DNA from: Mesorhizobium australicum
GTDB lineage: Bacteria > Pseudomonadota > Alphaproteobacteria > Rhizobiales > Rhizobiaceae
Assembly: GCF_900177325.1 (NCBI RefSeq)
Contig: NZ_FXBL01000004.1
Coordinates: 1,054,001-1,118,000, forward strand
Length of the DNA stretch: 64,000 nt
Direction: 5' to 3'
In this document: piece after piece, positions 1 to 8,401 of the stretch
Layout of the letters: every line of letters starts with the position of its first letter
Position numbering within the stretch: the stretch's first letter is position 1
The notes under the pieces: generated by a model
The model's database searches: none
Told to the model about the DNA's origin: nothing
The model's input: only the letters and a program-made list of their open reading frames with translations
Made by a program: the position numbers and the translations under genes

Positions 1-408
1 CCGAGCTCAGGCTACTACGCCGCGACCAAGCATGCGGTAGAGGGCTGGTCGAAATCGCTCGCCGTGGAGGGCGCGCCGCTGGGCATCAAGGTCACGGCGG
101 TCGCGCCGGGTCCGTTCCGGACCGACTGGGCGGGCCGCTCCATGATCCAGACCCCGAATCTGATCGAGGATTACGCGTCGACGGCCGGGACGAGAATGAA
201 GAACGTTTCCGGATACAGCGGCCAGCAGGCCGGCGATCCGGTTCGTGCGGCCGAAGCGATGATCGCGCTGACCCAGATGGAAAACCCACCCTTGCACATT
301 GTGTTGGGCCGAGGCGGCTTCGATGTGGTGACGGCAAGTCTTCGCACCAGGCTGGCCGAGATCGAGGCGCACCGGGAACTGGGAGTCGGCACCGATTTTC
401 CGGCCTGA
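1..408 (+). CDS. SDR family oxidoreductase, C-terminal part (5' end outside window)
   Basis: The reading frame is open from the first base of the window to a TGA at 406-408, so this is the 3' part of a gene that starts upstream. The fragment opens at the active-site region of a short-chain dehydrogenase/reductase: GYYAATKHAVEG carries the catalytic Tyr and, four residues later, the Lys of the YxxxK motif. The run GIKVTAVAPGPFRTDW follows, which is the family's PG motif closing the NAD(P) site. The Gly-rich nucleotide-binding motif would lie before the window. The substrate cannot be told from this part. The ffs promoter starts 30 bases after the stop. Confidence 0.85.
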   Translation, partial: PSSGYYAATKHAVEGWSKSLAVEGAPLGIKVTAVAPGPFRTDWAGRSMIQTPNLIEDYASTAGTRMKNVSGYSGQQAGDPVRAAEAMIALTQMENPPLHIVLGRGGFDVVTASLRTRLAEIEAHRELGVGTDFPA

Positions 409-440
409 CGCATCCGTTTGCCTCTTCGACCATTCCCGTC

Positions 441-469
441 TTGCATTTCGCGCGCCGATTGCCGATATG
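441..469 (+). promoter_or_regulatory. sigma70-type promoter of ffs
   Basis: TTGCAT (441-446) and GATATG (464-469) are separated by exactly 17 bases. The first base of the SRP RNA fold (476) lies 7 bases after the -10 box, where transcription would be expected to start. The match of promoter position and RNA 5' end supports both calls. Confidence 0.6.
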
Positions 470-475
470 CAGGAT

Positions 476-571
476 GGGAGGTTGGTGGTGGACGAGCCAC
501 TCGCCAACCGGGTCAGGTCCGGAAGGAAGCAGCCCTAACGAGCCAGGAACGGGTCATTGTTCCAGCCTCCC
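476..571 (+). ncRNA. ffs: Signal recognition particle RNA, small bacterial type (4.5S RNA)
   Basis: The segment folds into the single long hairpin of the bacterial SRP RNA. The end bases GGGAGG (476-481) pair with CCTCCC (566-571), and the apical part contains the diagnostic GTCAGGTCCGGAAGGAAGCA block (512-531), the GGAA tetraloop with its symmetric loop that binds the Ffh M domain. Length is about 96 nucleotides, as expected for the small bacterial type. The RNA joins Ffh to target signal-peptide and membrane proteins to FtsY and the Sec translocon. A location just upstream of dnaX is common in alphaproteobacteria. The exact 3' end is inferred from the pairing. Confidence 0.93.
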
Positions 572-681
572 GCCTTTCCTTCCGCTTCGGCATGCGCGCG
601 ACCCGCTACAGGGTCGTTGACGTCGCGCGGCGGGTAGGTTGAACTGGACGGGCAGGGACCGGAACGGAGCGGACGAGGCGG

Positions 682-2493
682 ATGAACCCAGCCGGAACCG
701 ACGCGAAAGGCGGCGCCTACCGTGTTCTCGCGCGGAAATATCGCCCGCGTGACTTCTCCGGCCTCATCGGCCAGGAGCCGATGGTCCGCACGCTCACCAA
801 CGCCTTTGCCTCCGGCCGCATCGCGCAAGCCTGGATGCTGACCGGCGTGCGCGGCGTGGGCAAGACGACGACCGCCCGCATCCTCGCCCGCGCGCTGAAC
901 TACAAGACACCCGAGATCGACCAGCCGACCATTCTCATGGATTCCATCGGCGAGCACTGCCAGGCCATCCTCGAAGGCCGCCATGTCGACGTGATCGAGA
1001 TGGACGCCGCTTCCCACACCGGCATCGACGACATCCGCGAGATCATCGAGCAGGTGCGCTATGCGCCTGTGTCCGCGCGCTACAAGGTCTACATCATCGA
1101 CGAGGTGCACATGCTCTCGACGCAGGCCTTCAACGGCCTGCTGAAGACGCTGGAAGAGCCGCCGCCGCATGTGAAGTTCATCTTCGCCACGACGGAAATC
1201 CGCAAGGTGCCGATCACCGTCCTGTCGCGCTGCCAACGCTTCGACCTGCGCCGCATCGACGCCAGCCTGATCAAGTCCCACCTCGCCCATATCGGCGGTC
1301 TGGAAGGCGTGGAGGCCGAGGACGACGCGCTCGCCATGATCGCGCGCGCCGCGGAGGGATCGATGCGCGACGCACAGTCGATCTTCGACCAGGCGATCGC
1401 GCATGGCGGCGAAAACGTCACCGCCGAGGCGGTGCGTTCGATGCTCGGCCTTTCCGACCGCAACCGCGTCATCGATCTGTTCGAGCAGCTGATGAAGGGC
1501 GACATCGCGGCCGCTTTGTCCGAATACCGCGCGCAATACGACACCGGCGCCGACCCTGCCGTGGTGCTGGCGGACCTCGCCGAGTTCAACCATCTCGTGA
1601 CCCGCCTGCGCTTCGTGCCGGAAGCGGCGTCGGATGCCTCGCTGACCGAGGACGAGCGCCGCCGGGGCGCCGATTTCGCCGAGAAGCTCTCGGTCAAGGT
1701 CCTGTCGCGCACCTGGCAGATGCTGCTCAAGGGCATTCCGGAGGTGCAGGGTGCATCCCGACCGGTCTCGGCCGGCGAGATGGTGCTGATCCGCATCGCA
1801 CACGCCGCCAGCCTGCCGACGCTGGACGAAGCGCTGAAGATGCTGGACGGCGATACGCTGCCGGCCGGCAGTCCGTCGCCGCCCCGCCCGTCGGGCGGGG
1901 TGCTGAACGGTTCCGGCGCCAACGCGATCGGGCAGGCCCGCATGCCGAGCGCGCAGGGTGGGGCGCAGACGATGCGGCTGGTGCAGCGGCAGGACGCGCC
2001 GCCAGCGATGCAGCCGGCGCCCGCTCCGGTCGTGGAGGAGGACGCCGTGCCGGTGCGCTCGCTGGCCGACATCGCAGCGCTCGCGACGTCGAACCGCGAG
2101 GTCGCCTTCAAGGCGCTGCTCAAGCGCTGCGTGCGGCTGGTGCGGATCGAGCCCGGCAACCTGCAGATCGGCCTGACCGACGACGCCCCGCGCGACCTCG
2201 CCGGCCAGATCGGCGCCAAGCTGCAGGCCTGGACAGGCCGGCGCTGGATGGTGAGCGTCGCGCGCGAAGGCGGCGGACCGACGTTGGCCGAGGAAGAGGC
2301 CAACAAGCGCGAGACCGCGTTCACCGACGCGAAGTCCGACCCGGCGGTGGCGGCGATCCTGGCGAAATTCCCCGGCGCAAAGATCATCGACGTACGGATA
2401 CCCGACACGACCGGCGAAGCGGACGCACCGGCCGAGCTTGTGCCCGATCCGGGCATCGAGCCGGCGCTCGATCCCGATGACGACGATAGTTGA
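682..2493 (+). CDS. dnaX: DNA polymerase III subunit gamma/tau
   Basis: This is the ATPase of the clamp loader, which opens and loads the beta clamp and couples the polymerase cores to the replisome. The 603-residue product has the AAA+ core in the N-terminal half: Walker A GVRGVGKT (about 55-62), Walker B IIDEVH (138-143) and the SRC sensor motif (182-184). The proline-rich region after about residue 390 and the C-terminal domain fit the tau part. The four-cysteine zinc module of the E. coli protein is reduced to one Cys (GEHCQAI, about 90-96). No evident A-rich slippery site for a gamma product was noticed. The gene is followed 18 bases later by ybaB, and ybaB and recR nearby are the usual partners. 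Confidence 0.95.
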   Translation: MNPAGTDAKGGAYRVLARKYRPRDFSGLIGQEPMVRTLTNAFASGRIAQAWMLTGVRGVGKTTTARILARALNYKTPEIDQPTILMDSIGEHCQAILEGRHVDVIEMDAASHTGIDDIREIIEQVRYAPVSARYKVYIIDEVHMLSTQAFNGLLKTLEEPPPHVKFIFATTEIRKVPITVLSRCQRFDLRRIDASLIKSHLAHIGGLEGVEAEDDALAMIARAAEGSMRDAQSIFDQAIAHGGENVTAEAVRSMLGLSDRNRVIDLFEQLMKGDIAAALSEYRAQYDTGADPAVVLADLAEFNHLVTRLRFVPEAASDASLTEDERRRGADFAEKLSVKVLSRTWQMLLKGIPEVQGASRPVSAGEMVLIRIAHAASLPTLDEALKMLDGDTLPAGSPSPPRPSGGVLNGSGANAIGQARMPSAQGGAQTMRLVQRQDAPPAMQPAPAPVVEEDAVPVRSLADIAALATSNREVAFKALLKRCVRLVRIEPGNLQIGLTDDAPRDLAGQIGAKLQAWTGRRWMVSVAREGGGPTLAEEEANKRETAFTDAKSDPAVAAILAKFPGAKIIDVRIPDTTGEADAPAELVPDPGIEPALDPDDDDS

Positions 2494-2511
2494 GAGAAAG
2501 GAAGACCTGCG

Positions 2512-2835
2512 ATGAAAGACCTGCTCGGATTGATGGGCAAGGCCAAGGAGATGCAGGCCAAATTCCAGGCCATGCAAGAGGAGTTGACCCAGGTCGAGGC
2601 GTCCGGCCAGTCCGGCGGCGGCCTCGTCACCGTCACGCTGACCGGCAAGGGCGAGATGAAGTCGGTCAGCATCGATCCGTCGCTGGTGAAGCCGGACGAG
2701 GCGGAGATTCTCGAGGACCTGATCGTGGCGGCCCACAACGACGCCAAGGCCAAGGTCGAGGCGATCATGCAGGAAAAGACGCGCGAACTGACCGCCGGCC
2801 TGCCGATCCCGCCCGGAATGAAGCTGCCGTTCTAA
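2512..2835 (+). CDS. ybaB: YbaB/EbfC family nucleoid-associated protein
   Basis: The 107-residue product matches the YbaB/EbfC family in length and layout: an N-terminal helix rich in Met, Lys and Gln ([20 protein letters not shown]), a central beta region ([20 protein letters not shown]) and a C-terminal helix ending in PPGMKLPF. Family members are small dimeric DNA-binding proteins of the nucleoid. The gene lies between dnaX and recR as in most bacteria, though here a GNAT gene on the other strand separates it from recR. An AAGGAAG ribosome site stands just before the ATG. Confidence 0.93.
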   Translation: MKDLLGLMGKAKEMQAKFQAMQEELTQVEASGQSGGGLVTVTLTGKGEMKSVSIDPSLVKPDEAEILEDLIVAAHNDAKAKVEAIMQEKTRELTAGLPIPPGMKLPF

Positions 2836-2838
2836 GGC

Positions 2839-3345
2839 TCAGTCGAGCCGCAATTCCATGTCGATCGCTGGCAGCGGGTTGCCTGCGACGCTGGTCATGA
2901 CCTGGCCGATCCGCCGGAACCCGAACGATTCGTAGAACGGGACGCCGGGCAGGCTCGCCTGGCTTTTCATCAGCGTCACGCCTTGCGCGCGCGCTTCGGC
3001 GAGGCAGTGGGCGAGCAGGCGCCCGGCGATGCCCCTGCGCTTGAAGGCCGGATGGGTGGCGAAGTGCCGGATGTGGCCGACGCCGTCGACGATCTCGCCG
3101 GTCCAGGGTGCGGACAGGCTCCAGCCACCGCAGGCCGCGGGAACGCCGTCCGCTTCCACGACGTAGTAGGTGCCGCTCTCGACCAGCCTCGGATTGGCTT
3201 TCGACATGAACGGCATCGCGGCCGTCAGTTGCGCGCGATCGTAGCTGCCGTCGTCCAGCGTCGCATAGGACGCCGTGATCAGCGCCGACAGCATGTCGAG
3301 GTCGGCGTGCGTGGCGCGCCTGATCGAGATGTCATGAGCCGTCAT
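2839..3345 (-). CDS. GNAT family N-acetyltransferase
   Basis: The 168-residue protein has the GNAT fold signature. The acetyl-CoA binding motif A reads [20 protein letters not shown] (about 94-113, the RRGxAGR core), and the C-terminal part has [11 protein letters not shown], the usual motif B that ends the domain. The acceptor substrate cannot be predicted. The gene is convergent with ybaB, with only 3 bases between the two stop codons, and it is divergent from recR, so the 64 bases upstream must hold both promoters. It interrupts the usual ybaB-recR neighbourhood. Confidence 0.85.
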   Translation of the reverse strand: MTAHDISIRRATHADLDMLSALITASYATLDDGSYDRAQLTAAMPFMSKANPRLVESGTYYVVEADGVPAACGGWSLSAPWTGEIVDGVGHIRHFATHPAFKRRGIAGRLLAHCLAEARAQGVTLMKSQASLPGVPFYESFGFRRIGQVMTSVAGNPLPAIDMELRLD

Positions 3346-3409
3346 CGCATCTCCTCCGTTCGGGAGCGGCGACTATGCATCTTTCGCCGTCCGCGTTAAG
3401 TCTCGCGCC

Positions 3410-4018
3410 ATGTCCTCCAAGCGAATCGCCGGCCCCGAGATCGAGCGCCTGATCCAGCTTCTGGCCAAGGTGCCGGGGCTGGGGCCGCGTTCGGCGCGCC
3501 GGGCGGCCCTGCATCTCATCAAGAAGAAGGAGCAGCTTCTCGGCCCGTTGGCGCACGCGATGGCTGACGCGGTCGACAAGGTGCGCGTCTGCTCGGTCTG
3601 CGGCAATGTCGACACGTCGGACCCGTGCATGATCTGCTCCGATCCGCGCCGCGACGATTCCACGATCGTCGTGGTCGAGGACGTGTCCGATCTGTGGGCG
3701 CTGGAGCGGGCGGGCGTGCAGAATGCGCGCTTCCACGTGCTGGGCGGCACGCTGTCGCCGCTGGACGGTGTCGGGCCGGACGACCTCACCATCGCCAAGC
3801 TCGTCTCGCGCGTGGCGGCCGGTGGCGTGGCGGAGGTGATCATCGCCGTCAACGCCACGATCGAAGGCCAGACGACGGCGCACTATATCACCGATCAGCT
3901 TGCGGGGATGGGCGTGAAGGTGACGCGGCTGGCGCATGGCGTGCCGGTGGGGGGCGAACTCGACTATCTCGACGAGGGGACGCTCGCGGCGGCGCTCAAA
4001 TCGCGGACGGCGTTTTGA
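3410..4018 (+). CDS. recR: Recombination mediator protein RecR
   Basis: RecR acts with RecO and RecF to load RecA at single-stranded gaps. The 202-residue product has the full family layout: an N-terminal helix-hairpin-helix ([20 protein letters not shown], about 17-36), a four-cysteine zinc finger (Cys 61, 64, 73 and 76) and a Toprim domain starting at VVVEDVSDL (about 87-95). Length is typical for the family. The stop codon lies 26 bases before the chosen start of the transglycosylase gene, whose frame is also open through the end of recR. Confidence 0.95.
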   Translation: MSSKRIAGPEIERLIQLLAKVPGLGPRSARRAALHLIKKKEQLLGPLAHAMADAVDKVRVCSVCGNVDTSDPCMICSDPRRDDSTIVVVEDVSDLWALERAGVQNARFHVLGGTLSPLDGVGPDDLTIAKLVSRVAAGGVAEVIIAVNATIEGQTTAHYITDQLAGMGVKVTRLAHGVPVGGELDYLDEGTLAAALKSRTAF

Positions 4019-4043
4019 CATGATTGAGGGCGAGAACGATCTC

Positions 4044-5333
4044 ATGAATCGCGTTCCTTCGCGCCCCCCTCTGTCCTGCCGGACATCTCCCCCACAAGGG
4101 GGGCGTGCCGCGCTCCGGGTGTTCTTAGCAGCCGCGCTCTTCGCCCTCGCCTCCCCAGTCCAAGCCGCCTCCGTCTCCGACCAGTTCCGCGCCTGGCTCG
4201 ACGCCGATCTTTGGCCTGCGGCCAAGGCGCAGGGCGTGTCGCGAAAGACGTTCGACGCCGCCTTCGCCGGTGTGTCGCCCAACCTCAAGCTGCCCGACCT
4301 CGTCATGCCCGGCGAGAAGCCGAAGCCGCCGAAGAAGCAGCATCAGGCGGAGTTCGGCTCGCCCGGCAATTATTTCGCCGAGAAGACGCTTCAGCCGGTG
4401 ACATCCGGCGGGCGGGCGCGGGTGGGGCGGGTGTCGCAGACACTGTCCGCCGTCGAGAAGCGCTACGGCGTGCCGGGCGAAATCGTGCTGGCGATCTGGG
4501 GCCGCGAATCCGGCTTCGGCGCGGCCAAGATCCCCTATGACGCGTTCGAGGTGCTCGGCACCAAGGCCTTCATGGCCACCCGCAAGGACATGTTCCGCAA
4601 GGAGGTGCTGGCGGCGCTGACGATCCTCCAGAAGGGCTTTGCGACGCGAGCGATGATGAAGACGTCGTGGGCGGGCGCGATGGGCCAGCCGCAGTTCCTG
4701 CCGACCTCGTTCCTCAACCACGCGGTCGACGCCGATGGCGACGGCATTCGCGACATCTGGACCTCGACGCCGGACACGCTGGCCTCGATCGCCAACTATC
4801 TCAAGCATTATGGCTGGGTGTCGGGCCGCGACTGGGGTTTCGAGGTGAGCGTGCCGGACAGCGTGTCCTGCGCATTGGAAGGGCCTGATCGCGGCAAGCG
4901 CATCTCCGAGTGGGCGTCGATGGGCATCACGCGGGTCTCGGGCAAGCCGTTCCCTGCGCACGAGGCGAAGGCCGAGGGCTACCTGTTGATGCCGGCCGGC
5001 CGCGCCGGCCCGGCCTTCATCGTCACGCCCAACTTCTACGTGCTCAAGGAATACAACGAGAGTGACCTCTACGCGCTCTTCGTCGGTCATGCGGCGGATC
5101 GCATTGCCGGCGGCGACCGCACCTTCTCCGGCTCCTGGGGCAAGGTCGGCGGGATGCTGCGCTCCGACATTGCGAAGCTTCAGGAACGGCTGGAGGCGAA
5201 GGGCTACGATGTCGGCGGGGCCGACGGCCTGCCGGGCTACAAGACCCGCCGCTCGATCGGCGAATGGCAGGCAAAGAACGGACAGGCTCCGACCTGCTTC
5301 CCGAGCCAGGCCCTGGTCAGGTCTTTGCCCTGA
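4044..5333 (+). CDS. Lytic murein transglycosylase (MltB-like, SLT_2 and peptidoglycan-binding domains)
   Basis: The enzyme cleaves the MurNAc-GlcNAc bond of peptidoglycan to give 1,6-anhydro ends. Sequence support is the catalytic Glu in AIWGRESGFG (about residue 155), the substrate loop AMGQPQFLPTSFLNHAVDAD, and a C-terminal peptidoglycan-binding domain (LQERLEAKGYDVGGADGLPG). A hydrophobic signal sequence, LRVFLAAALFALASPVQA, directs it to the periplasm. The start is uncertain. ATG 4044 includes about 20 residues translated from a palindromic REP-like element (4062-4105); GTG 4119 would begin right at the signal peptide; ATG 4020 is also in frame. The 3' end overlaps the convergent permease gene by 17 bases. 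Confidence 0.85.
   Translation: MNRVPSRPPLSCRTSPPQGGRAALRVFLAAALFALASPVQAASVSDQFRAWLDADLWPAAKAQGVSRKTFDAAFAGVSPNLKLPDLVMPGEKPKPPKKQHQAEFGSPGNYFAEKTLQPVTSGGRARVGRVSQTLSAVEKRYGVPGEIVLAIWGRESGFGAAKIPYDAFEVLGTKAFMATRKDMFRKEVLAALTILQKGFATRAMMKTSWAGAMGQPQFLPTSFLNHAVDADGDGIRDIWTSTPDTLASIANYLKHYGWVSGRDWGFEVSVPDSVSCALEGPDRGKRISEWASMGITRVSGKPFPAHEAKAEGYLLMPAGRAGPAFIVTPNFYVLKEYNESDLYALFVGHAADRIAGGDRTFSGSWGKVGGMLRSDIAKLQERLEAKGYDVGGADGLPGYKTRRSIGEWQAKNGQAPTCFPSQALVRSLP
4062..4105. repeat. REP-like palindromic element inside the 5' coding region of the transglycosylase
   Basis: CGCCCCCC (4062-4069) pairs perfectly with GGGGGGCG (4098-4105), and inside it GTCC (4073-4076) pairs with GGAC (4081-4084) around a TGCC loop. 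This is the nested palindrome of a rhizobial intergenic repeat. If translation starts at 4020 or 4044 the element is read through as a Pro/Arg/Ser-rich stretch ahead of the signal peptide. Confidence 0.6.
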
Positions 5334-6462
5334 CCGGCTCCGCAGGCTCGGACGGCTCCACCGCCTGATGCGCGGCCAGGAAGTTGCCGATTGGCCTGAG
5401 TTCGTCGAAATGGTCGCAGAAGACCTTGATGATAACGAGAATCGGCACGGCGATCAGCGCGCCGATGAAGCCCCACAGCCATGACCAGAACGCGACGGCA
5501 ATGAACACCGCCACCGCGTTGAGCTCCAGCCTGCGGCCGACCGTAACGGGCGTCACGATCTGCCCTTCGGTGATGTTGCACATCAGCACGAAGGCCGGCG
5601 GGATGGCCGCCATGGTCAGCGTCTCGAACGAGACGAGCGACACGGCCGACACGCCGATGATCGTCATCGCCGCGCCGATATAGGGCAGGAAGTTGAGGAG
5701 TGCCGCCGCGGCGCCCCACACGAACGGCATCGGCATGCCGATCGCCCACAGCCCGAGTCCGATCGCCGCGCCGAGGCAGAAATTGATGACGGCGACCGTC
5801 AGCAGGTAGCGCGAGATCTCGCGCTCGACGTCGTAGACGATACGCAGCGCGCGCTTCTTGTCGCTGAGGGTGCCGAAGGACTGCACGATCTTCTCGTAGA
5901 ACAGCGTTCCGGAGGCGAGCAGAAACACCGTCAGCATCAGCGTGATGGCGACGGTCGTGCCGGCGCTCAGAAGGTTGCCGGCGGCGCGCGAGATGATGCC
6001 GGGCTGCTGCACCACCACGCGCTGGGTGTCGGCGGCGGTGACGTTATCGGTCGCCTCGTCGATGTCGCGAGAGATGCGCAGCAGCCGGTCGATCGGGCCA
6101 CGCAACTCGCTGAGCTTTTCCCTGATCTGGGACCCGATCTGCGGGGCCTCGTTGACGAGATCCGTCACCGGGCCGCTGAGCAGGTAGCCGGCGATCGCGA
6201 GGCTGCCGGCGGTAAAGAAGACAAGCAGGGTGGCGGAGATCGGCGAGGGGATGCCACGCTTGCGCAGGAAGCGGACGATCGGCGTCAGCGTCAGCGCGAA
6301 CAGGAAGGCGAGAACCACGGGCATGAAAAACTCGCGCGCGAAATAGAGCGACGAGAAAAGCAGGATGATGAAGATGCCGAGCACCAGTCCACGCAGGCTT
6401 GGCCATTTCTCCTGAACGGCCTTGTCGGCCTCCACGGGCTCGATTGGTTCCCCGGCATTCAT
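5317..6462 (-). CDS. AI-2E family transporter (PerM/TqsA-like membrane permease)
   Basis: The 381-residue membrane protein has the AI-2E transporter layout. A paired N-terminal hydrophobic segment (LVLGIFIILLFSSLYFAREF and the next, about 28-60) is followed by a further membrane segment, a soluble middle region (about 90-160), and a C-terminal block of membrane helices. That block includes the PFVWGAAAALLNFLPYIGAA and VTPVTVGRRLELNAVAVFIA segments typical of the family. Members export autoinducer-2 or other small molecules, or ions in some cases; the substrate here is unknown. The start ATG at 6462 gives MNAGEPIEP; the frame stays open upstream but that part lacks family similarity. Confidence 0.85.
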   Translation of the reverse strand: MNAGEPIEPVEADKAVQEKWPSLRGLVLGIFIILLFSSLYFAREFFMPVVLAFLFALTLTPIVRFLRKRGIPSPISATLLVFFTAGSLAIAGYLLSGPVTDLVNEAPQIGSQIREKLSELRGPIDRLLRISRDIDEATDNVTAADTQRVVVQQPGIISRAAGNLLSAGTTVAITLMLTVFLLASGTLFYEKIVQSFGTLSDKKRALRIVYDVEREISRYLLTVAVINFCLGAAIGLGLWAIGMPMPFVWGAAAALLNFLPYIGAAMTIIGVSAVSLVSFETLTMAAIPPAFVLMCNITEGQIVTPVTVGRRLELNAVAVFIAVAFWSWLWGFIGALIAVPILVIIKVFCDHFDELRPIGNFLAAHQAVEPSEPAEPVRAKT

Positions 6463-6563
6463 GGTCTCGCTCCCCCCGCGCAGCATTCGGCCGTAACGCG
6501 GCCATTGGCGACAATGCGGGGAATGCGGGAAAGTTCCGGCGCCGGGCGCAGGAAGACCGGGGT

Positions 6564-7574
6564 TCAGGCCGCCTTCGAGAGGCCGAGATGGACGTCGGCG
6601 AGGATCTCGTAGGATCTCTTGCGCGCGGCGTGGTCGAAGATCTGGGCCGTGACCATCAACTCGTCGGCGCCGGTCCGCTGCAGGAAAGCCTCCACGCCGC
6701 GGCTGACCGTCTCCGGCGCGCCGACGATGGCCTGCGACAGCGTCTGGTCGAGGATGGCGCGCGACATCGGCTCGAGGCTCTCGTAGTACCCTTCCACCGG
6801 CGGCTTCAGCTTGCCGCGCGTATTGGTGCGGATCGCCACGAAGGCCTGCTGCATGGAGGAGAACAGCAGCCGCGCCTCCGCGTCGGTGTCGGCGGCGGTG
6901 ATGTTGACGCCCAGCATGACATAGGGCTTGTCGAGGAACTGCGACGGCTCGAAGCGGGCGCGGTAAATGTCCAGCGCGCGGTCGAGCTCGGCTGGCGCGA
7001 AGTGGGAGGCGAAGGCATAAGGCAGGCCGAGCATGGCGGCCAGCTGCGCGCCGTAGGTGCTCGATCCGAGGATCCACACCGGCACCTCCTGGCCCTCGCC
7101 GGGATAGGCGTGCACATGGCGGTTCGGTGCCTCGGGGGCGAAATAGTTGATCAGCTCGACGACGTCCTGCGGGAAGTTGTCCGCGCCCGCGTCGAGATTG
7201 CGCCTGAGCGCCCGCGCCGTCGCCATGTCGGTTCCCGGCGCGCGGCCAAGGCCGAGGTCGATCCGGCCGGGATGCAGCGCTGCCAGGGTGCCGAACTGCT
7301 CGGCGATCACCAACGGCGAATGGTTTGGCAGCATCACGCCGCCTGCCCCGACGCGTATGGTCGACGTGCCGCCGGCGATGTGGGCGATCACCACCGAGGT
7401 CGCCGCGCTGGCGATGCCGGGCATGTTGTGATGCTCGGCAAGCCAGTATCGGTTGTAACCGAGCTTCTCGACGTGTCGCGCAAGGTCGAGGCTGTTGGCC
7501 AGCGACTGCGAGACGGTGTTGCCTTCGGTGACGGGAGCGAGGTCGAGAACGGAGAGCAGAGCCATTGTGCGCAT
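6564..7574 (-). CDS. LLM class flavin-dependent oxidoreductase (luciferase-like monooxygenase)
   Basis: The roughly 336-residue protein belongs to the bacterial luciferase-like monooxygenase superfamily. It shows the N-terminal [12 protein letters not shown] strand, the WLAEHHN motif (about 54-60), a phosphate-binding region ([19 protein letters not shown]) and [19 protein letters not shown]. This pattern matches the MsnO8 subgroup. It uses reduced FMN and oxygen, but the substrate cannot be inferred. Two in-frame ATGs are possible, 7574 (MRTMALLS) and 7565 (MALLS); neither has a strong ribosome site. A second, distantly related LLM gene lies 0.8 kb away on the same strand, with the Kazal lipoprotein gene between them on the other. 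Confidence 0.88.
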   Translation of the reverse strand: MRTMALLSVLDLAPVTEGNTVSQSLANSLDLARHVEKLGYNRYWLAEHHNMPGIASAATSVVIAHIAGGTSTIRVGAGGVMLPNHSPLVIAEQFGTLAALHPGRIDLGLGRAPGTDMATARALRRNLDAGADNFPQDVVELINYFAPEAPNRHVHAYPGEGQEVPVWILGSSTYGAQLAAMLGLPYAFASHFAPAELDRALDIYRARFEPSQFLDKPYVMLGVNITAADTDAEARLLFSSMQQAFVAIRTNTRGKLKPPVEGYYESLEPMSRAILDQTLSQAIVGAPETVSRGVEAFLQRTGADELMVTAQIFDHAARKRSYEILADVHLGLSKAA

Positions 7575-7689
7575 ATAGGAAGTGCTGCCCCGGATCGGCA
7601 ACCCGGCGCGGCACGAGTTCTTTTGTAAAGACGAATCACGCGTTCGTGAGTAGGCTGCGCGCAATTCATGCAATGGGAGGAACCGGAAG

Positions 7690-8358
7690 ATGCGCATCCC
7701 GGCCCTGGTTCGTAGTCTGGCGGTTCTTGCATTGGTGGTGCTCGCCGCGTGCGTCGCGGAAGAGGGCCCGATCGGCCCCGGCCCGCAATACTGCTCGCGC
7801 GAATACGCACCGGTCTGCGCCCGCCGCGGCGACGACCGCCGCACCTTCCCCAACGATTGCGAGGCCGACCGGGCCGGCTACTACGTGATCCGCGATGGCC
7901 AGTGCCGGCGCGACCGGCCGGACTATCCCGACGAGCCCCGCCCGCCGCGTCCGCCCCGCCCCGATCGTCCGCAGGCCTGCCCGATGATCTATGCGCCGGT
8001 CTGCGCCCAGCGGGGAAGCGATCGCCGTACCTTCGACAATGACTGCCAGGCCGCATCTGCCGGCTACCGCGTTATCCGCGATGGCCAGTGCGGCGGCGGG
8101 CAGATGCAGCCTCCGGGCCAGCCGGGCGCTGTCCCGGGCGGTCCCGGCGGCCGTCCCGGCACGATCGAGGGCGGCCCGGGTGCTTCCTCGCCCATTGGCC
8201 AGCCGGGCGCCAGCGCTCCGGGTGGTGGGGGGCAGGCTGTCTGCACGCGTGAATATGCGCCGGTCTGCGGTGTGGTCGGCGGCTCGCAGCAGACCTTCTC
8301 GAACGAATGCGTTGCGCGCGCCGAAGGCGCCCGTCGCATCCGCCCCGGCCAGTGCTGA
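7690..8358 (+). CDS. Lipoprotein with three Kazal-like protease-inhibitor domains
   Basis: A lipoprotein signal peptide ([20 protein letters not shown], then Cys in LAAC) leads a 222-residue protein with three repeats of one small domain. Each has the pattern C-x7-C-x13-C-x14-C with a conserved YAPVC core, a TFxN(D/E)C segment and a closing RxGQC. The repeats lie at about residues 36-75, 97-135 and 183-222. The linkers are rich in Pro, Gly and Arg. The YAPVCG-type core and TFxNxC are Kazal hallmarks, but each domain has four rather than six cysteines. Kazal domains inhibit serine proteases; a role in protecting the envelope from foreign proteases is inference. A GGAGG ribosome site precedes the ATG. 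Confidence 0.87.
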   Translation: MRIPALVRSLAVLALVVLAACVAEEGPIGPGPQYCSREYAPVCARRGDDRRTFPNDCEADRAGYYVIRDGQCRRDRPDYPDEPRPPRPPRPDRPQACPMIYAPVCAQRGSDRRTFDNDCQAASAGYRVIRDGQCGGGQMQPPGQPGAVPGGPGGRPGTIEGGPGASSPIGQPGASAPGGGGQAVCTREYAPVCGVVGGSQQTFSNECVARAEGARRIRPGQC

Positions 8359-8378
8359 GGAACAGGTGACGACGGACG

Positions 8379-8401
8379 GGCCGCCTGACGATCAGGCGGC
8401 C
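8379..8401. terminator. Hairpin between convergent genes
   Basis: GGCCGCCTGA (8379-8388) and TCAGGCGGCC (8392-8401) form a perfect 10-base-pair stem with a 3-base loop. It lies between the Kazal gene and the convergent oxidoreductase gene and includes the stop codon of the latter. No T-run follows on either strand, so termination activity is uncertain. Confidence 0.35.

Noticed and set aside
535..2736. A 733-codon antisense frame over dnaX
   Set aside because: dnaX and ybaB are certain on the other strand; the antisense product is His/Arg/Gly-rich without motifs.
6463..7563. An N-terminal extension of the AI-2E permease to 7614
   Set aside because: The extra residues are antisense-like frame of the neighbouring oxidoreductase gene and have no family similarity; the ATG at 6462 gives the expected length.
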